Of a stretch of 64,000 bases of DNA, positions 1 to 12,700 are shown piece after piece (positions within the stretch are counted from its first letter, which is position 1; every line of letters begins with the position of its first letter). A program made the position numbers and the translations under genes. Origin of the DNA: Mycteria americana (Eukaryota > Chordata > Aves > Ciconiiformes > Ciconiidae); assembly GCF_035582795.1 (NCBI RefSeq), contig NC_134369.1:62744001-62808000 (forward strand), written 5' to 3'. A model generated the notes under the pieces. It ran no database searches, had not been told where the DNA came from, and saw only the letters and a list, made by a program, of their open reading frames with translations.

Positions 1-3000
1 GAATAATCGCATGGCTTATATGTGTCATAAATCAGGGAGATGAGAGGTGGGTAGGAGCTGTATGTCAAGCTTTGAATTTAACATGCAGGATTAGCACGGC
101 ACCAGGATTGTCTGGCAAACCCCATGCCAGGTACAGTTGAGTTGGGTCAAGCAAGCCGTTGAAGTTAGTTTCTTGCCAAAAGGCTCAGTCACATAAAAAC
201 TGTCTGTAACATTACACACCCATATGACTCAGACTCCTAGCATCTTCAGCTTTATTCCACAATAAAAAGAAATACAAATGTGAGCCTCTACAACAGAGAG
301 GCCCTCGCAGCCGTGGCCAACAGCGTTTATGAGGGTCCGTCATCCTGCAGGTTATAGTGCCAGTCCAGCAGCTGACTGACATCTTTGCACTAGTCCTTGG
401 TTCTCCAGCTGGGATGGCTGGACCTACAAAAAGGAGATGCTCAATGTTTCTGGGAGACTTTGGCCTGCTAAGCCCTGTGGTTCCTCTGCTGCTGTTTTGA
501 GAGGGCGAGGGCCTGGCAGAGGAGACATGGCATGCGCCTGCAAGTTGCCAGGAGTATTCCCAGCAGAGGATGAGCTCAGCGCCTTCTCCCGCAGGATGTC
601 AGGCGAACAGCAGCTCGGGAGAGGTTTGGGGAAGGCGATTCCCTCTGCTCCAAGGCACGCCTGCTCCAAGCTCTGAACACCACCTCCTGTGAGAGGGTTG
701 CCTGAGGAAGGGGATCAGTTGTCTCCCCTCCAATGTGCAAATGGTTAGCAATGTGCAGTGGTTAGTTTTTTCATATATCCATGGAGCTGACTCCCTGGTC
801 TTCTGGGGTTTTTCCATCTTTACTAAACCCCAGCAATGGCTGAAGGATGCAGTCCTGCGGGGCACATATGGGAGCAGCGGGCGTAGGAAGGAGCATGGCA
901 GCGTGCAGGGGAGCAGAGCACGCAGAGCAGACCCCGCCGCACCAGTGGGACGGGCAGCCCAGTAATACGGGATCGCAAGGGTTGTTTTCTGCAGCCTGGA
1001 TTATAAACCTTGAGGTTTATAATCTGTTGCAGTGGGAAAGTTGCGGCACTTTGCCTGTCTCCTGCCAGCTTCATGTGGTGTCTCTCCAGCTCCTTGAATT
1101 TCTAACCTGCTTCTTACTTAAAAGCCTTCGTTTCAGAGTGGGGCTGTGAACTCAGTCTGATCTGCGGCACGAGCCATGTGAAGAGCGATGGCAGAAACTT
1201 GTTATTTTCTAGTGAGTTGGCATTTGTGTGTCACCGGGTGGAAAGTGATGTCTCCAGGCGGAAAGAGATGTCTCCAGGAGGCCACGCGTCTCCTGCGCTG
1301 CCCTTAGCTGCGGCACATCCAGCGCAAAAACACAGGCAGATTCACACACCCAAACCATACTTTTTGGAGTATAAACGATCTTCAAAGACCTCAGCAAAAA
1401 AGAGTGGCTCCAAGCCTCAACACAGGCTTTAAAGCAATGAATCCTAGTCTTTGCTGTAGTATGGCAAATTGACGCAGTGTTTACAAACATGTGCAGGCAT
1501 AGCATGGTAAAACAAATGCCGCCAGTCCTCCAGCAAAATGCATGATTTATTTTCTATTTCACACACAAATGTTTGTGCTCTTCTGTCTTTGAGAGCTGCT
1601 GAGTGAGAGCAGTGAAGCAGCCTCTCCATCCGGCTTGGCCCGGGAGCTCTGGCTGTACGCGGCACCTCCAGCCCTGTGCGAGCGCAGAGATAACGCGAGT
1701 GGTCAAACTGGGACCCAGCCTGGCTCCCGCAGTGGCAAATCATCCTGTAAAAATTCGTTTTGTACAGGCTGTTATCTTCCTGAATGGGAGGAAGGTTATA
1801 TTTATACTACATAAAACCCAACAGGGCTTTTTTTTTTGCTAAGGAATAATAAGAGAGAGTTTATAGTTCATCCCTTTGCTGCGATGGACAGAACTAGTGA
1901 CAGATATATGAAGGAAATTTAACAAAAAGCTTGTGAGCATCTGCTGGGAGAACATGAGAATCCCCCCAAAACAGTCCCGTCCCCTCCTTCTCCCACCTCC
2001 GCTGCTGCCCTCGGTGTTGCTGAAAGGGCTGCCCGGGCAGCAGGGCCGTGGGGAGGATGCCCAGTCCCTCCGCCCCATGGCATGCCAGCTTACAGCGTGG
2101 GGTGGGAACACCAGCAAGGGAGCATTTCGTTTCTTCTCCCACCCTCCCTGCACCGAAGCAGCTCGTAGAGGATTGCTGGGGGAAACAGCACATGCAGCCC
2201 ATCAAACCACTGGCTGAAAAAAGTGCAGATAAATGCAAACATGGTTTCCTTTCAGTCCACGGCATTAAGAAGGCATTTTCACCGCAAGCGGATGGGGTAG
2301 GGATATAAATACACTTACAGCTCAGGGGAATCCGCTGCATCACCTCTGCTGCTGCAAGCCTCTCTGCAGGCTCCTGTTTTAGGGAGATCGTTTCTCCCAC
2401 GCCCCAGGGAGGGCGGCTGCCCTTGGGTAGGATTTATGTGAGGATGTGGCTGTGGAGAGAGAAGGTCAGTTTTGGGGAGGCCTGGCATCCTCACCCCAAA
2501 AAGGCAGCAGGGGAGACAGGGCAGCGGGATACCAGCACTGGACAGCAGAAGCACAGCAGGGCTGGTGCAGGTGAATGCAGCATCTGCAGGGAGACCCCGG
2601 GTGCGGGGAGGGCTCAGCTCCCTCGGCCTGGGGCAGCTCCCAGAGCTTCTTAGGTTTCATGCAGGCGACAAGGAATTGGCCTGTTTCTCCCCTAAAGCAC
2701 GTTTCCACTCATCGCCACTCCTGTATCCGTGCTCCATTTGTTTGGACCGATGGCAGGATCCCCGTCTGAGCGGTAACTGCTCGTATTTACTTACCAGGGC
2801 AGGCTCAGCTGGGGAGGGGATGAGACCCTGCAGATCTCTGCTGCCCACCACGCACTTCGGTTCAGCCCTCCCTTCCCCAGACAGATCCAGGCAGCTCATC
2901 CCTCCATCTGGGGACTGCTGGGAGAATTAGTTAGTGTACATGACATGGTTACCTGAGATAGCCCAGGGCTGGATTCAGTGACTCAGGAGCTCCCTCTGTT

Positions 3001-4955
3001 TCTAATGTTTGCACAGACTTTTAAGACAGAAGCACTAAGCACTACCTGTAACTGTTTGCTGAGGGCCAGATGCTTGGAGCAAACAGGGACGCAGCTGGGG
3101 AACACTGCCAGTGGATACGCTGAGCAGTTGCGAGGAAGGGGTTGGAGTCTGGCCGTTAGCAGGCATCACAGGGCACGTATAGCTTTGATTTATTTCCCGT
3201 TGCGGAAGGTGCACATGGTGAGGTTTGCACCCCGGGGGCCCTCCGCAGCTGTGGGTGCAGCACCCCAGGATGCTGGAGATGAATGCACCAGGCATTTGAC
3301 CTGGTGTCCCCTGTCCAGGGACCTTCCGAGGCTACCCTCACCCTGCCACCCTCTCCATGCCCTGTGGGCAGTGAGACCTGGAGCCCCTCCAAGGGCAGGC
3401 AGGAGGAAAGGGGAGACGACAGGGACAGTGGCAGGAGAAACGGGGTGTCTAGGGGCTGTGGCAGCCCTGCACCCCAACACCAACCCTGGACAGGGATTGC
3501 CTGCCATAAAGGTTGTGTCATGTTTGTCAGACACAGCTGATTTTTATTTCTTTTCCTGCCTGAGCTGTGTCTAACTGCCTGCCCATATGTTGGCTCACTG
3601 GCAGCTCTGGGCACCCGGGGTGCGGTGTGCCTGCGGTCAGATGGCGAGTGGCTTCGCCCATGCGGGGAGCTGGCTCTGAGCTGCATCCTCAGGTGTTGGC
3701 TCTGCTTTCCCATCTCCCATGTCACCAGCTTTCACCACAAGCCAGCCCTGACTATGGCGTTATGCCCTACCAAGTGTCACCGGGGGACCCTACTACAGCT
3801 TACAGACCTGGCAGTATTCAGATATTGGCCTCTTTGCGATGCTTAAAATGAACAGTGAAGCCTGCCCCATTTTACAGAGTTCTGCTGCCCTGACTCCCAG
3901 TCCTGCTCTCACGCTTAACTGGGAGTTTGCTTTGCTTCTGTGATAGCTTCATTTCTATTTCCATGCCGTGCTCCCAACGGCAGCACGCATCATTACCACG
4001 GTGTCTTATAACCCTGAATGATATTGAAATTGCCGAACCTGGGACTGCTTTGTGGTCATTATCCTGCTGTGACTTCAAGGGGGCTGAGAGGGATGCCGTG
4101 CTAAAAGCCTTGCCCGCTCTCTTCTCGAGAAGAAAGGAAAGAGAACAACCAGCCCTGATTAAAAGCATTTTTTTTTTCTAAAGCGGTCTCTGCATGCAAA
4201 GATTTGGTTCAAGGAGCATTAAAATCACTGCTGTCAGTTCAGAAAGAAGGGGCTGAAGGAAATCTGGGCCATTGGCATTGTGCGAGGGTTGCTATGGCAA
4301 TCCCCGCAGAAAGGCGGCTTAATAGGCTTTCTTCCCAGGAAACTCAAAACTGCAGCTTGCAGGCTGCAAAGCGGCGCGTGCAAAAATATTTTCATGAATA
4401 GCATCTCTGTGGAAAATTTTGTTGGCTGTTTACATCCTCCCTTCGGAAGCGGGGCAGCAAGGAAGGTGTTTGAAGATCACCTCGCGGTGGCTGGTGCCAT
4501 AAAGAGGGTATAGGCAACGTTGCATAGGGACCCGCGGGCGGCAGCAGCAATGCAAAGGGAATGGCAAATTTCTCTGCACAAGACAGGCGTTGTGGGCGAC
4601 TTAAAAACACGTACTGTGATGATCGGTCTTTGCACACCAAGAGATGCGTTAGTAAACAGACAGAACCAACGAGCCATTTGCCCTGAATTCTGTGACTCCG
4701 CACAGCATTATTCCTGAATGCAGCAAGGCAAAATGATGCTGTCTCTCAGCTCTTCCCTGTAATATTTACCATATTAAAAAAATAATGACATTAGCTAAAA
4801 TATTCATGAACGTTAGCTCATCACACTCTGTTTTTTTCACTGGAAGCTTCAGAGAATAGCAGTGATTCAGGGCTTACCTGAAAAACCCTTAAATATTGTG
4901 GATTAGGGAAACATATTTTATCTTAATGGAAAGAAGACAGATGAGGGATTAAAAC
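1..4955. other. Gene-free stretch, no recognisable coding sequence
   Basis: I see no gene here. Open frames of up to about 198 codons occur on both strands. They overlap each other, lack any domain or motif I recognise, and are what moderately GC-rich non-coding DNA gives by chance. Near 250-266 there are back-to-back poly(A) signals: TTTATT (AATAAA on the minus strand) followed by AATAAA on the plus strand. These could mark the 3' end of a transcript entering from outside the window. No exon could be tied to either. In human the gene on this side of BAG5 is TRMT61A, but none of its methyltransferase sequence is visible. Confidence 0.6.
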
Positions 4956-4959
4956 ATGA

Positions 4960-5130
4960 GACTGCAAGAGAGGATATCTCTGGGCTCTGGCAGACCTTCA
5001 TTTCATGACGTCTGGCGAGTCACATAAATCCCTCTGTGCTTCTGTTCCTCCATACCCCTGTAAGCTGGTAATATTACAAGCAATTATTTACTTTCCCAGG
5101 TATTACAAGATTTAATTATTTTGGCATTCT
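4960..5130 (+). repeat. MIR-like SINE fragment
   Basis: The stretch follows the order of the MIR consensus body: a region like 'gcgagtcacataaatccctc', then 'tgtgcttctgttcctccat', a short A/T-rich link with 'gtaatattac', and then a region resembling the 'gttgtgaggatta' segment. Divergence is high, with indels, as expected for an amniote-age SINE. The identification is from memory of the consensus, not an alignment. Confidence 0.6.
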
Positions 5131-8100
5131 TGATTGCATGTTAGTAATAGAATATATAATTTATCATAAAGAAATGACTGTCAAATATGTACATGCGCAT
5201 CTTATTGGGAAAATAAAACCTGCTCCCCAGCCCGGTATATGACAAGGAAGATCTTCCTTTTTATTCAGCGGTAGATGCTTTATGCTTTGGAGCAAAGCGA
5301 TCTGAGTATCTCTCTGCTAAAGCCAGGAAATTCCACGTTATCACAGTGTGTAGCACAGAGCTAACCCACAAGTCTTAAAAGGTCATGAGTTAGGTTTAAC
5401 CTGCTGTACTTTTTGCTGTAGCTCTATTTTCCATTTCATCTGCAATTCTACTGCTGCTCTCTCTCGATGCAGGGGTAATTAGTGCAATAGTTGAATAAAA
5501 CCTGCACTTACTATAAAAGACAGCTGTGTGGCTGGGAAGAAAAAAATTAAACCAGAATTACATTATATTTCAAAATGAGAAGAAACCATAGAAAAAATGA
5601 CTTGGGATGAGTCAGGATAGGAAAACAATAGATAAGGGTCTGAATGCTTTGCTCCCCATTGGGTTTGCGGCTGTCTGGCAGAATTATGCCATTTCCCCAT
5701 GTTATGTAAAGAGATTACTGCCCTCACAACATTAAGAGGAGAGTCTGAGCTCCTAATTTTTAGATTCAAAGTCAGACACATTATGAAACTGAAATCAGAA
5801 AATTGTGAAGACCTTGGCATCTGTGACATTTTTTTTGTACGCTCATCTCACTTATAGGGAAGTTTTAAAGACTAATTACAAAGAAGGGGAAAAACGGTGT
5901 GCACGCCTTTTACTTCTCTCCGCTAACTGAGATAGGTCAGATGTAGGAAATCCCAGACAAGCTATAGCAGTCCTTCCTCTGTCACTAGTGGACTGTGGTG
6001 CCAAGAATGTAATGACACATTAATTTTTAACGGTTGGAAAAAATGATGTATAGAGGAGCAAAACAAGTCCTCCAAGGTCCCACAGCAAATCACAGGCAAA
6101 CTTGTGAAGATTTTGTGAACTTCTTGAACCTCAACACCAAACTACTTTCTTAACGTGATTATATAACTTAACTAGATTACGTAATACTAAAAATTCAGAA
6201 GTTAGTCTGTTCTTTAACGTACGAGATAATGAAAAGATGGTATGGAGGCAGGGCTACAGCTGCTTCATTGTACCCAGGTGTCCAGTGGGAAAATTCCTAC
6301 TGGCTGGTTAATTCTGTTCTTGGTAGTGAATGACTGCAGGACAGTGCCCTCTGTTTACCTTTCAAGCCCTGTTGGGTAGTTAATACACAAAGGGCAACGG
6401 TTGCTTGATTTTCAGGAGCCAGGCAGTGTGCATCATTATATCAAAGTTTTGTGCTTTGGAGCCACAGCTGGAGGAGAGACTGTAGACCTTTAGGGTCCTC
6501 AAGCAGGTCTCTAAATCGAAAGCTACAGTGAATCCAATTTAAAAAATGCAATTTCCATGTGATTATAACTCATCTGCATAAAATGCAGTTGTTTCACTGC
6601 TATTTTTGGCAAGCTTAAGCTTCAACAAGTCCTTTTCTTCACACTTTCAAAATTACTCATTTGCATTTCTCATTTTCTCACCTTTGTTTCCCTGAAGCCC
6701 TGAATGTCAGCGGATCAAAGGATTATCTGGGTTACCCAGCTGCGCGGGTGCCTGAAGACTATGCTGGGACCTTGCCTCTAAGAGGTCTTGTATTTGGAGC
6801 TGAAACACAACTGTATTATCTGAATAACCAGGGCTTCCCTGCATTCAGAAAACCTATTCTTACAGCAGATACGAGGACTTAATCCACTCCGTTTTGCTCC
6901 CTGAAGATGCAGCCAAAGTTTATCCAGCGCTGGCTTGTCTGAAGGCATTCAGAAATTGCCACAAAACCTCCTTTGGAGCAGCAGCTAGAGCGGTGGGGTG
7001 ATTACAATGGATGAGCTCATGCTTTTCCTCCTAACAAGCACGGCTTTGTTCAGGGCTCTGCGGATGGGAGCCGTGAATGGCGGGGAATACACCGACTATC
7101 AGGGTCAGATGACGCAGGAGTAAGAACTTAAATTGTTTTCAGTGGTGGGTTGGTTAGAAAGGTTAAAAAATAGATTTTACAAATATGCTGGGCAGAAGGG
7201 GAGAGTTTTGTGCAAAAATCGTTCAGCCCCGCTCTCTTCCACGGGTGAGTAGTACTTGCCCATGCACTACAGAGCCTGCTCTCTCTCCCATTGATGCCAG
7301 TTACGAAATTCTGCCTTCAAGAAGCAGAACAACGATTTTATAGTCTGCAGTGCTGTTCTGCAGTGCTAACCACGAGTCCTTTAATTTCACCCTTCAATTA
7401 CCGTAACTACATTTTTTCCTATAGAAGCAGCAATGTAGAACCAACACACTAATAAGCTACTGCTTGTATATCAAAGTAGAAGACACTCTACTGCAAAAAA
7501 AAAGTCAAGGAACTAACCGGGAAGGCATTTTAAATATTATGTTTTTATCTAGATGTATAATCCTAAAAAAAAAGCTTCAAGTGAAATTCTTCCCAAGTGA
7601 AACCACATGCAGAACAATAGCAGAGACTGCAAATACCGTTAAATGGCTGAAAAGGTCAAGAAGGGATTTATGTGAAAAACCTGGAGACCATTAATTCAGG
7701 TTCCTATTTTGAGACCAGCTTGATGGTAGGAGATTAAGACAAAGACAGAAACAAATTCAGAACAGATGCCAAGATATGGCAGTTTACTACAGAGAACAAA
7801 TAGTGGAATTATTCTGCTTCGGCAAAAATATTAAGCCACATAATAAATATTGAGCTAAAGAAACATTAAGAAAACATGGAGTTGCTGTACTTCTCTTACT
7901 AGGACTCCCGCGTTTTAAAACAATGCAATAAATATAGCTGGATGATTAATTTCGCAGAAATAAAGCAAGGGTGTTAACCTGAAATGAATCACAGCTCACA
8001 AAGTTTATGTCATATTACTGAATTGAAGGAATTTCCTCCAGCCCAGGAACATTTTGAGTGACATCTCCGCTGAACAGCATGCTCAGAGTGCCACCTGATG

Positions 8101-9549
8101 GCTAAGCCTTGCTTTCTTCTCACCCAGCTGCCTTCACAATGTAATAGGGCCATCCATGATCTCATCACTGTTTTCCTAAGCTATGAGAAAAAGCTTCTGC
8201 TTAAATTACAAATGCTCATTTACTCAGGAAGGGCTATCTTTGGTGTTGTATTGCTACCGGCTGTTGTCAGTTTGATGAAGTAGACTGGCCTGCACTGGAT
8301 CTTCATTTCAGTGGGTGCATTTGGGGGACACACTGTGGCACTCGGGGGAGCTCACCGGGTCAGGGAGTGACCCAAGATGGGGGGACAGCACACCGTCCAG
8401 GGAAGACAGGCCAGAGAGATCATCCACAGCTCCAGGTCATTCCCACACGGGATGGAGTCAGCTCCAAGCTTCAGAGACCAGTGGCCTATGGATTTCAAAA
8501 GACACCTCTGCATTTTGTGGATGAAATAAAGCCACCTTCAGTTAATACTCCATTCTGCCTTCTAAAATTCCCCCAGATCTGGGAATGAGGATGACTGCTT
8601 CTGGGAGCATAGCTGGATGAGCCAGGTAACATCCATTGAGCTGCAGCCTGGATCTGATTCCTCTTTATTGATGCTGCAGAGAAAACACGAGATTTTTGAT
8701 GATCTCTGCCAAGACAGCAAAAGCAGCCTCTTCCTTCAGCACTCCTTGTAGAGTCAGACATGATCATGTCCTTGAATGCCTCATCCACCCTGATGGAAAC
8801 AGGGCCATGCTCCCACCCTCCCTTGCACTCATCTGAAGGTTTTGACAGAGGGGAAGGAGACCGTTTGCTCTTCCCACTGAGGACAGCAGCCATGAACTTG
8901 CTTTCTGGGGAGGGGATGTCCAGGTCCCCTTCCAGACAGGGGCACAATTCCAACTGACTTCTATAAGAACAAGATCTCATTCTGTTTGATACCCAGTTTT
9001 CATGTAGAGGGGCTCCACTTTGCCACCTGCATTGACCAGTACCTGCTGAGACATAATGCAGCCTGAGGTTTGGCTTTCTAGCTAGAACAGGCTATTGCAG
9101 AACAGCTGCAGAGGCTGTTCAAGCTGCCAGAATACAAATTAAGTATTGGTTTGTGATCCTACGTATCTCTGGTTCTCAAGAAAAACTGCAGGCAATGCCT
9201 ACATACACCAAGTCATGGTTTTACCTTTCCCGGAAGGAACCAAGAAAGAAGCTCACCATTATTTTTTAAGTAACTGTATTTAGTCTTTAAAAGTGTCTTT
9301 CATTCCTCTGCTAGGGCATGAAGCTGATAAGAATTCAGAATAAGTATTCATTATGGTACCATTTGGAGGAAACCTACATCAAGGACAATCTCACTTTATT
9401 TAAGGATCCTTGGGGGTAAAACACAAATCCCTCTAGAATCTCATACTCTCTAATGAAAAACAGAAGCAGCAGCATTCTTACAAGCCAGGTGTATCAGAGG
9501 AAGATAGGTACCTGAAGCTGATATATAACAAAACAGTATTTTGCTATGA
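5131..9549. other. Gene-free stretch, mostly AT-rich
   Basis: No recognisable gene. From 5131 to about 8000 the DNA is AT-rich with only short open frames. From about 8280 to 9000 it becomes more GC-rich and contains a 161-codon open frame on the minus strand (8495-8980). That frame's translation shows no family motif and no splice or promoter context, so I treat it as chance. One MIR-like fragment is listed separately. Confidence 0.55.
6045..6165 (-). repeat. Possible MIR-like SINE fragment, reverse orientation
   Basis: The segment 'ccaaggtcccacagcaaatc' followed by 'acaggcaaac' resembles the reverse complement of the MIR 'acttgcccaaggtcacacag' core. The flanks are too diverged to define ends, so this is only a probable call. 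Confidence 0.4.
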
Positions 9550-9733
9550 CAGTGGTGAGAGCAGAGGTCCAGAAACAGGTGGACTCTCCATTCCTGGAGA
9601 TATTGAAAACTCAACTGGAAAATGCCTCAAGCAACTTACCTAACTTCAAAGTCAGGCCTGTTTTGAGCAGGAGGTTGGACTAGATGACCTCCAGGGGTCC
9701 CTTCCAACCTAGATTATTCCCTGACTCCATGGT
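9550..9733 (+). repeat. CR1 LINE 3' end (5'-truncated)
   Basis: A clear CR1 3' terminus. It contains a 'tggactctccattcctggag' segment, 'gatattgaaaactcaactgg', then 'gttggactagatgacctcca' and 'gggtcccttccaacctagat', ending near a degenerate copy of the ATTCTRTG terminal repeat. It is a short 5'-truncated copy of the common avian CR1 type, with modest divergence. It contains no reverse transcriptase domain. Confidence 0.9.
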
Positions 9734-12700
9734 GCGGACAAGGTTTTGTGTCCTTTCATGGACAGGAAAACATCATCCCATGCTTCCACTCTGACCAGCA
9801 GTCAATGAATTTAACATTGCCTCTCTCTCCACAGGAAGGTTGCACCAACGTAGAGCTAACAAGATGCTGATTCACCCAGCAGTCATGTCAGGCCAAGTCC
9901 TGCAGCATCACCCCTTAAGAAGCTTCTCTAGCTGAGGTTGACCAGCATGAGTGTGTGTCGCCCCACATTACAGTAAACACCTAGAGACCATTACCTTTAA
10001 GCAAATGCAATATTTCAAATCCAGCTGACAAAACAAAGTTTGGGGACTGTATAGCACACCCTTTCCTTTTGAAAAATCCCCATTAAGTGTAGGCACATTT
10101 CTTACTCATCACAGCTTTCCCGCAAAACCTTCCTCCGACCTGTACGTGAGAGTTGATCCCTTTTTCATCATCCAAAAGCAAAACTTCTTCATTAACAGCA
10201 GCTGCCAGTTCATGCACCTGGGCCAAGCTGCAGCTCGTGTTGAGCCTGTATGGACCTTTCCTCTGCCCAAACAGCTTTTTGTTTCAGTTGCTTCCCTAAA
10301 GTCCATTTGAGATGGACAAAATATGAATTTCCAGGAGACCTCTTCCCTCCATTCTCTTACAGAAAATACTCTTAAGGTTTTCTTCAGGTCAATGTTACAC
10401 TTACTATCAAAGCTGTTTCTGCTTTGTCATTGCATCCTATGGACGCATGGTGTTATGAATACAATTACATTTGCACAGTGGATCTCTGCTGCGTGTTTTG
10501 ACCAGTTTTGACTGGAAAATTCCTGACCTAACACCTTTTTCTGCTCAATTTTCATTGTAAATTTGCCTGCTTTTACAGCTACTCAGAGTTAACTGCTATG
10601 CACTGTAGAGCCCTTCGTGGTCTGAAAACCTCGGAGACGGCCTCTGAAGGGGCACTGGGACATGCCTGAAAGGACACTCAGTGTCCCCTTATGGATGATG
10701 GTTAACCTCACAGATTTCAACGTGATGGTGCAAGAGGGAGTGAGCAACCACCCCGCAGCACGCAGCCCATGGCCGGGCACGTGCCGAAGGCAGGGCAGGC
10801 TGGACCGCTCCCTGACGCTGCTGCTGCTGGGGGTCCCCCTTACCGAGGTCCCCAAAGACGAGGATAGATCAGGACTCACAGCATCCGCTGCCTGCCTTCC
10901 TGACCCTGCTTAAATTACTCTCACGCTGCCAGACGTGATTCACAGACTGTGAAAACCAGAGGGACCATTGCAGCACTCTGGTGTGACTCCTGCATAGCAC
11001 GAGCCAGAGTCTCTGCCACTAACCCCTGCAGCAAAGGGAATTACTTTTCCCTTATTATGTGAACGTGTATCTGCTGGGACTCAAGCTCGTGACATGCTGC
11101 GTCACGTAGAGTTACCAGCAAGGAAAATAAATGGGCTGTGTGTCATGCTCAGAGATTAATTAAATGGCTATTGAGTAGCCCAGCTTCCTCAGCTAGCAAA
11201 AATCTTGAGGAGGTACTGGGACACATCAACCTCCAGTAACGTGTCATAGTATCACTGGTCACCATCCTCCCTCACCGAAGTCATCGAAACATTTGACAAT
11301 GCACCAGCGCTTTCATATCCCCTCTGAGAAGAGCGAGACCAGCAGAGCCACCAGCTGACACCTTGTTCTTCTTCACAAATCTTGAGGTTTTAATAGGGCC
11401 CTGGAGGCAAAGGAAGGGAGGAGATGAGCCTGTTGCGGTGTGCCCTGGCATTTCTGGAGGCACGTTTGCTCAGACACAGACTCGCTGAGGGCTTGTGTTT
11501 GCTGACATCCTCTCCTCATCAAAGAGCCATTGGAAACAAACCTGCCAGCTGAAACACCATGTCCTTCATGCAAGCCAAAGCAAGTACCAGCCATGCGAGG
11601 ACTGACTTTATAACTGACATCAGTTCTTTCCATTAGCTCACCCAAACAGCAGCAAGGCGTCTCTGAAAGTCACAGCCCTGACTTCAGTGGAAGTGAAATA
11701 GAAACGGGGAGAGATGCACACAGGAGCTGTTGGTGGCAGAGATAGCCTGCAAAGGCAGGCACTGGCTGCAGGTATATTAATGTACCCGCAGAATGAGTTC
11801 ATAAATTTTTTCAGCAATCCCCTTGCTAAACCTCAATTCTGAAAAGTCTGTGGGTGAGCTAGATAATCTGTACAAAGTGTACAAGGGCAGGAGCCATGGA
11901 CAGAGGTTGTGCTCCTTCTTCAAGCATCCCAAGGGCCCCATGGAGCCCGGCAACCATCATGCCAGAGTGCAGGGTTGAGCTTGCCCGGTGGCTGGGCCAC
12001 AGCCCCTCCATTCGGGGCTGCCAGGGCACATGTAATTCCTGGAGCAGCTCTCCTCACCCAGCCCCAGGCTGGCCAAAAGGGCTGTGGGAGGAGGTGGAAA
12101 TGTTGCAGGGGACAAAGGCAGGTGGCTGAGGGGTTGCAGTAGGGTGGTGGCTTGCTTGGGTGTGAGTCTCATGGACCTAAATACCTCGATTTAAACGCTA
12201 CCGAAAAGCATCTGTCATGTCTGCTGCTGATTTCACTGCTTAATTCAATACTCCTGTGCAGTTCCAGGGAATTGTCTCAAAACCAGAGGGGATATTACAT
12301 TGGTTGCATGCAGTAGTAAGGAATTGCTGCAGACCTTTATCTTCGGGGCTTAGGAGATAGAAAGCTCTTAGGGTGGAAAATACAGTGGATAAAGAGTGGA
12401 CTTAACCTGAAGGACATAAATCTGGACTGCCTCACGCAAAGCACAGTGCAGAAAATGCCAGTAGCGGGATTCAGGGAAACACAAATGTTTTGGTGCAGCT
12501 CAGGGGATGGGGGTAAATTTTTACTTTGTGCACAGCTGGTGTGTCTTAGTTCCCTTTTAATTGCAGAGATCCACAGAAAAGGCCGTCTGCTGGGGCTGCC
12601 TCTGTGGATAACGCAGCCCCAGGAGAGATGGGGCCCTGGTGTCCCAGGTCGCTGGACCAGTCCCCCAGAGCATCCTCCACCCCCTTTGGTCATGGGGCCA

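Noticed and set aside
1894-2400. 168-codon minus-strand frame
   Set aside because: No domain, unusual composition rich in Cys and Pro, and no supporting context.
2978-3725. 198- and 189-codon frames on opposite strands
   Set aside because: They overlap antisense to each other, and neither shows a recognisable motif or exon structure. They are best explained by chance in GC-rich DNA.
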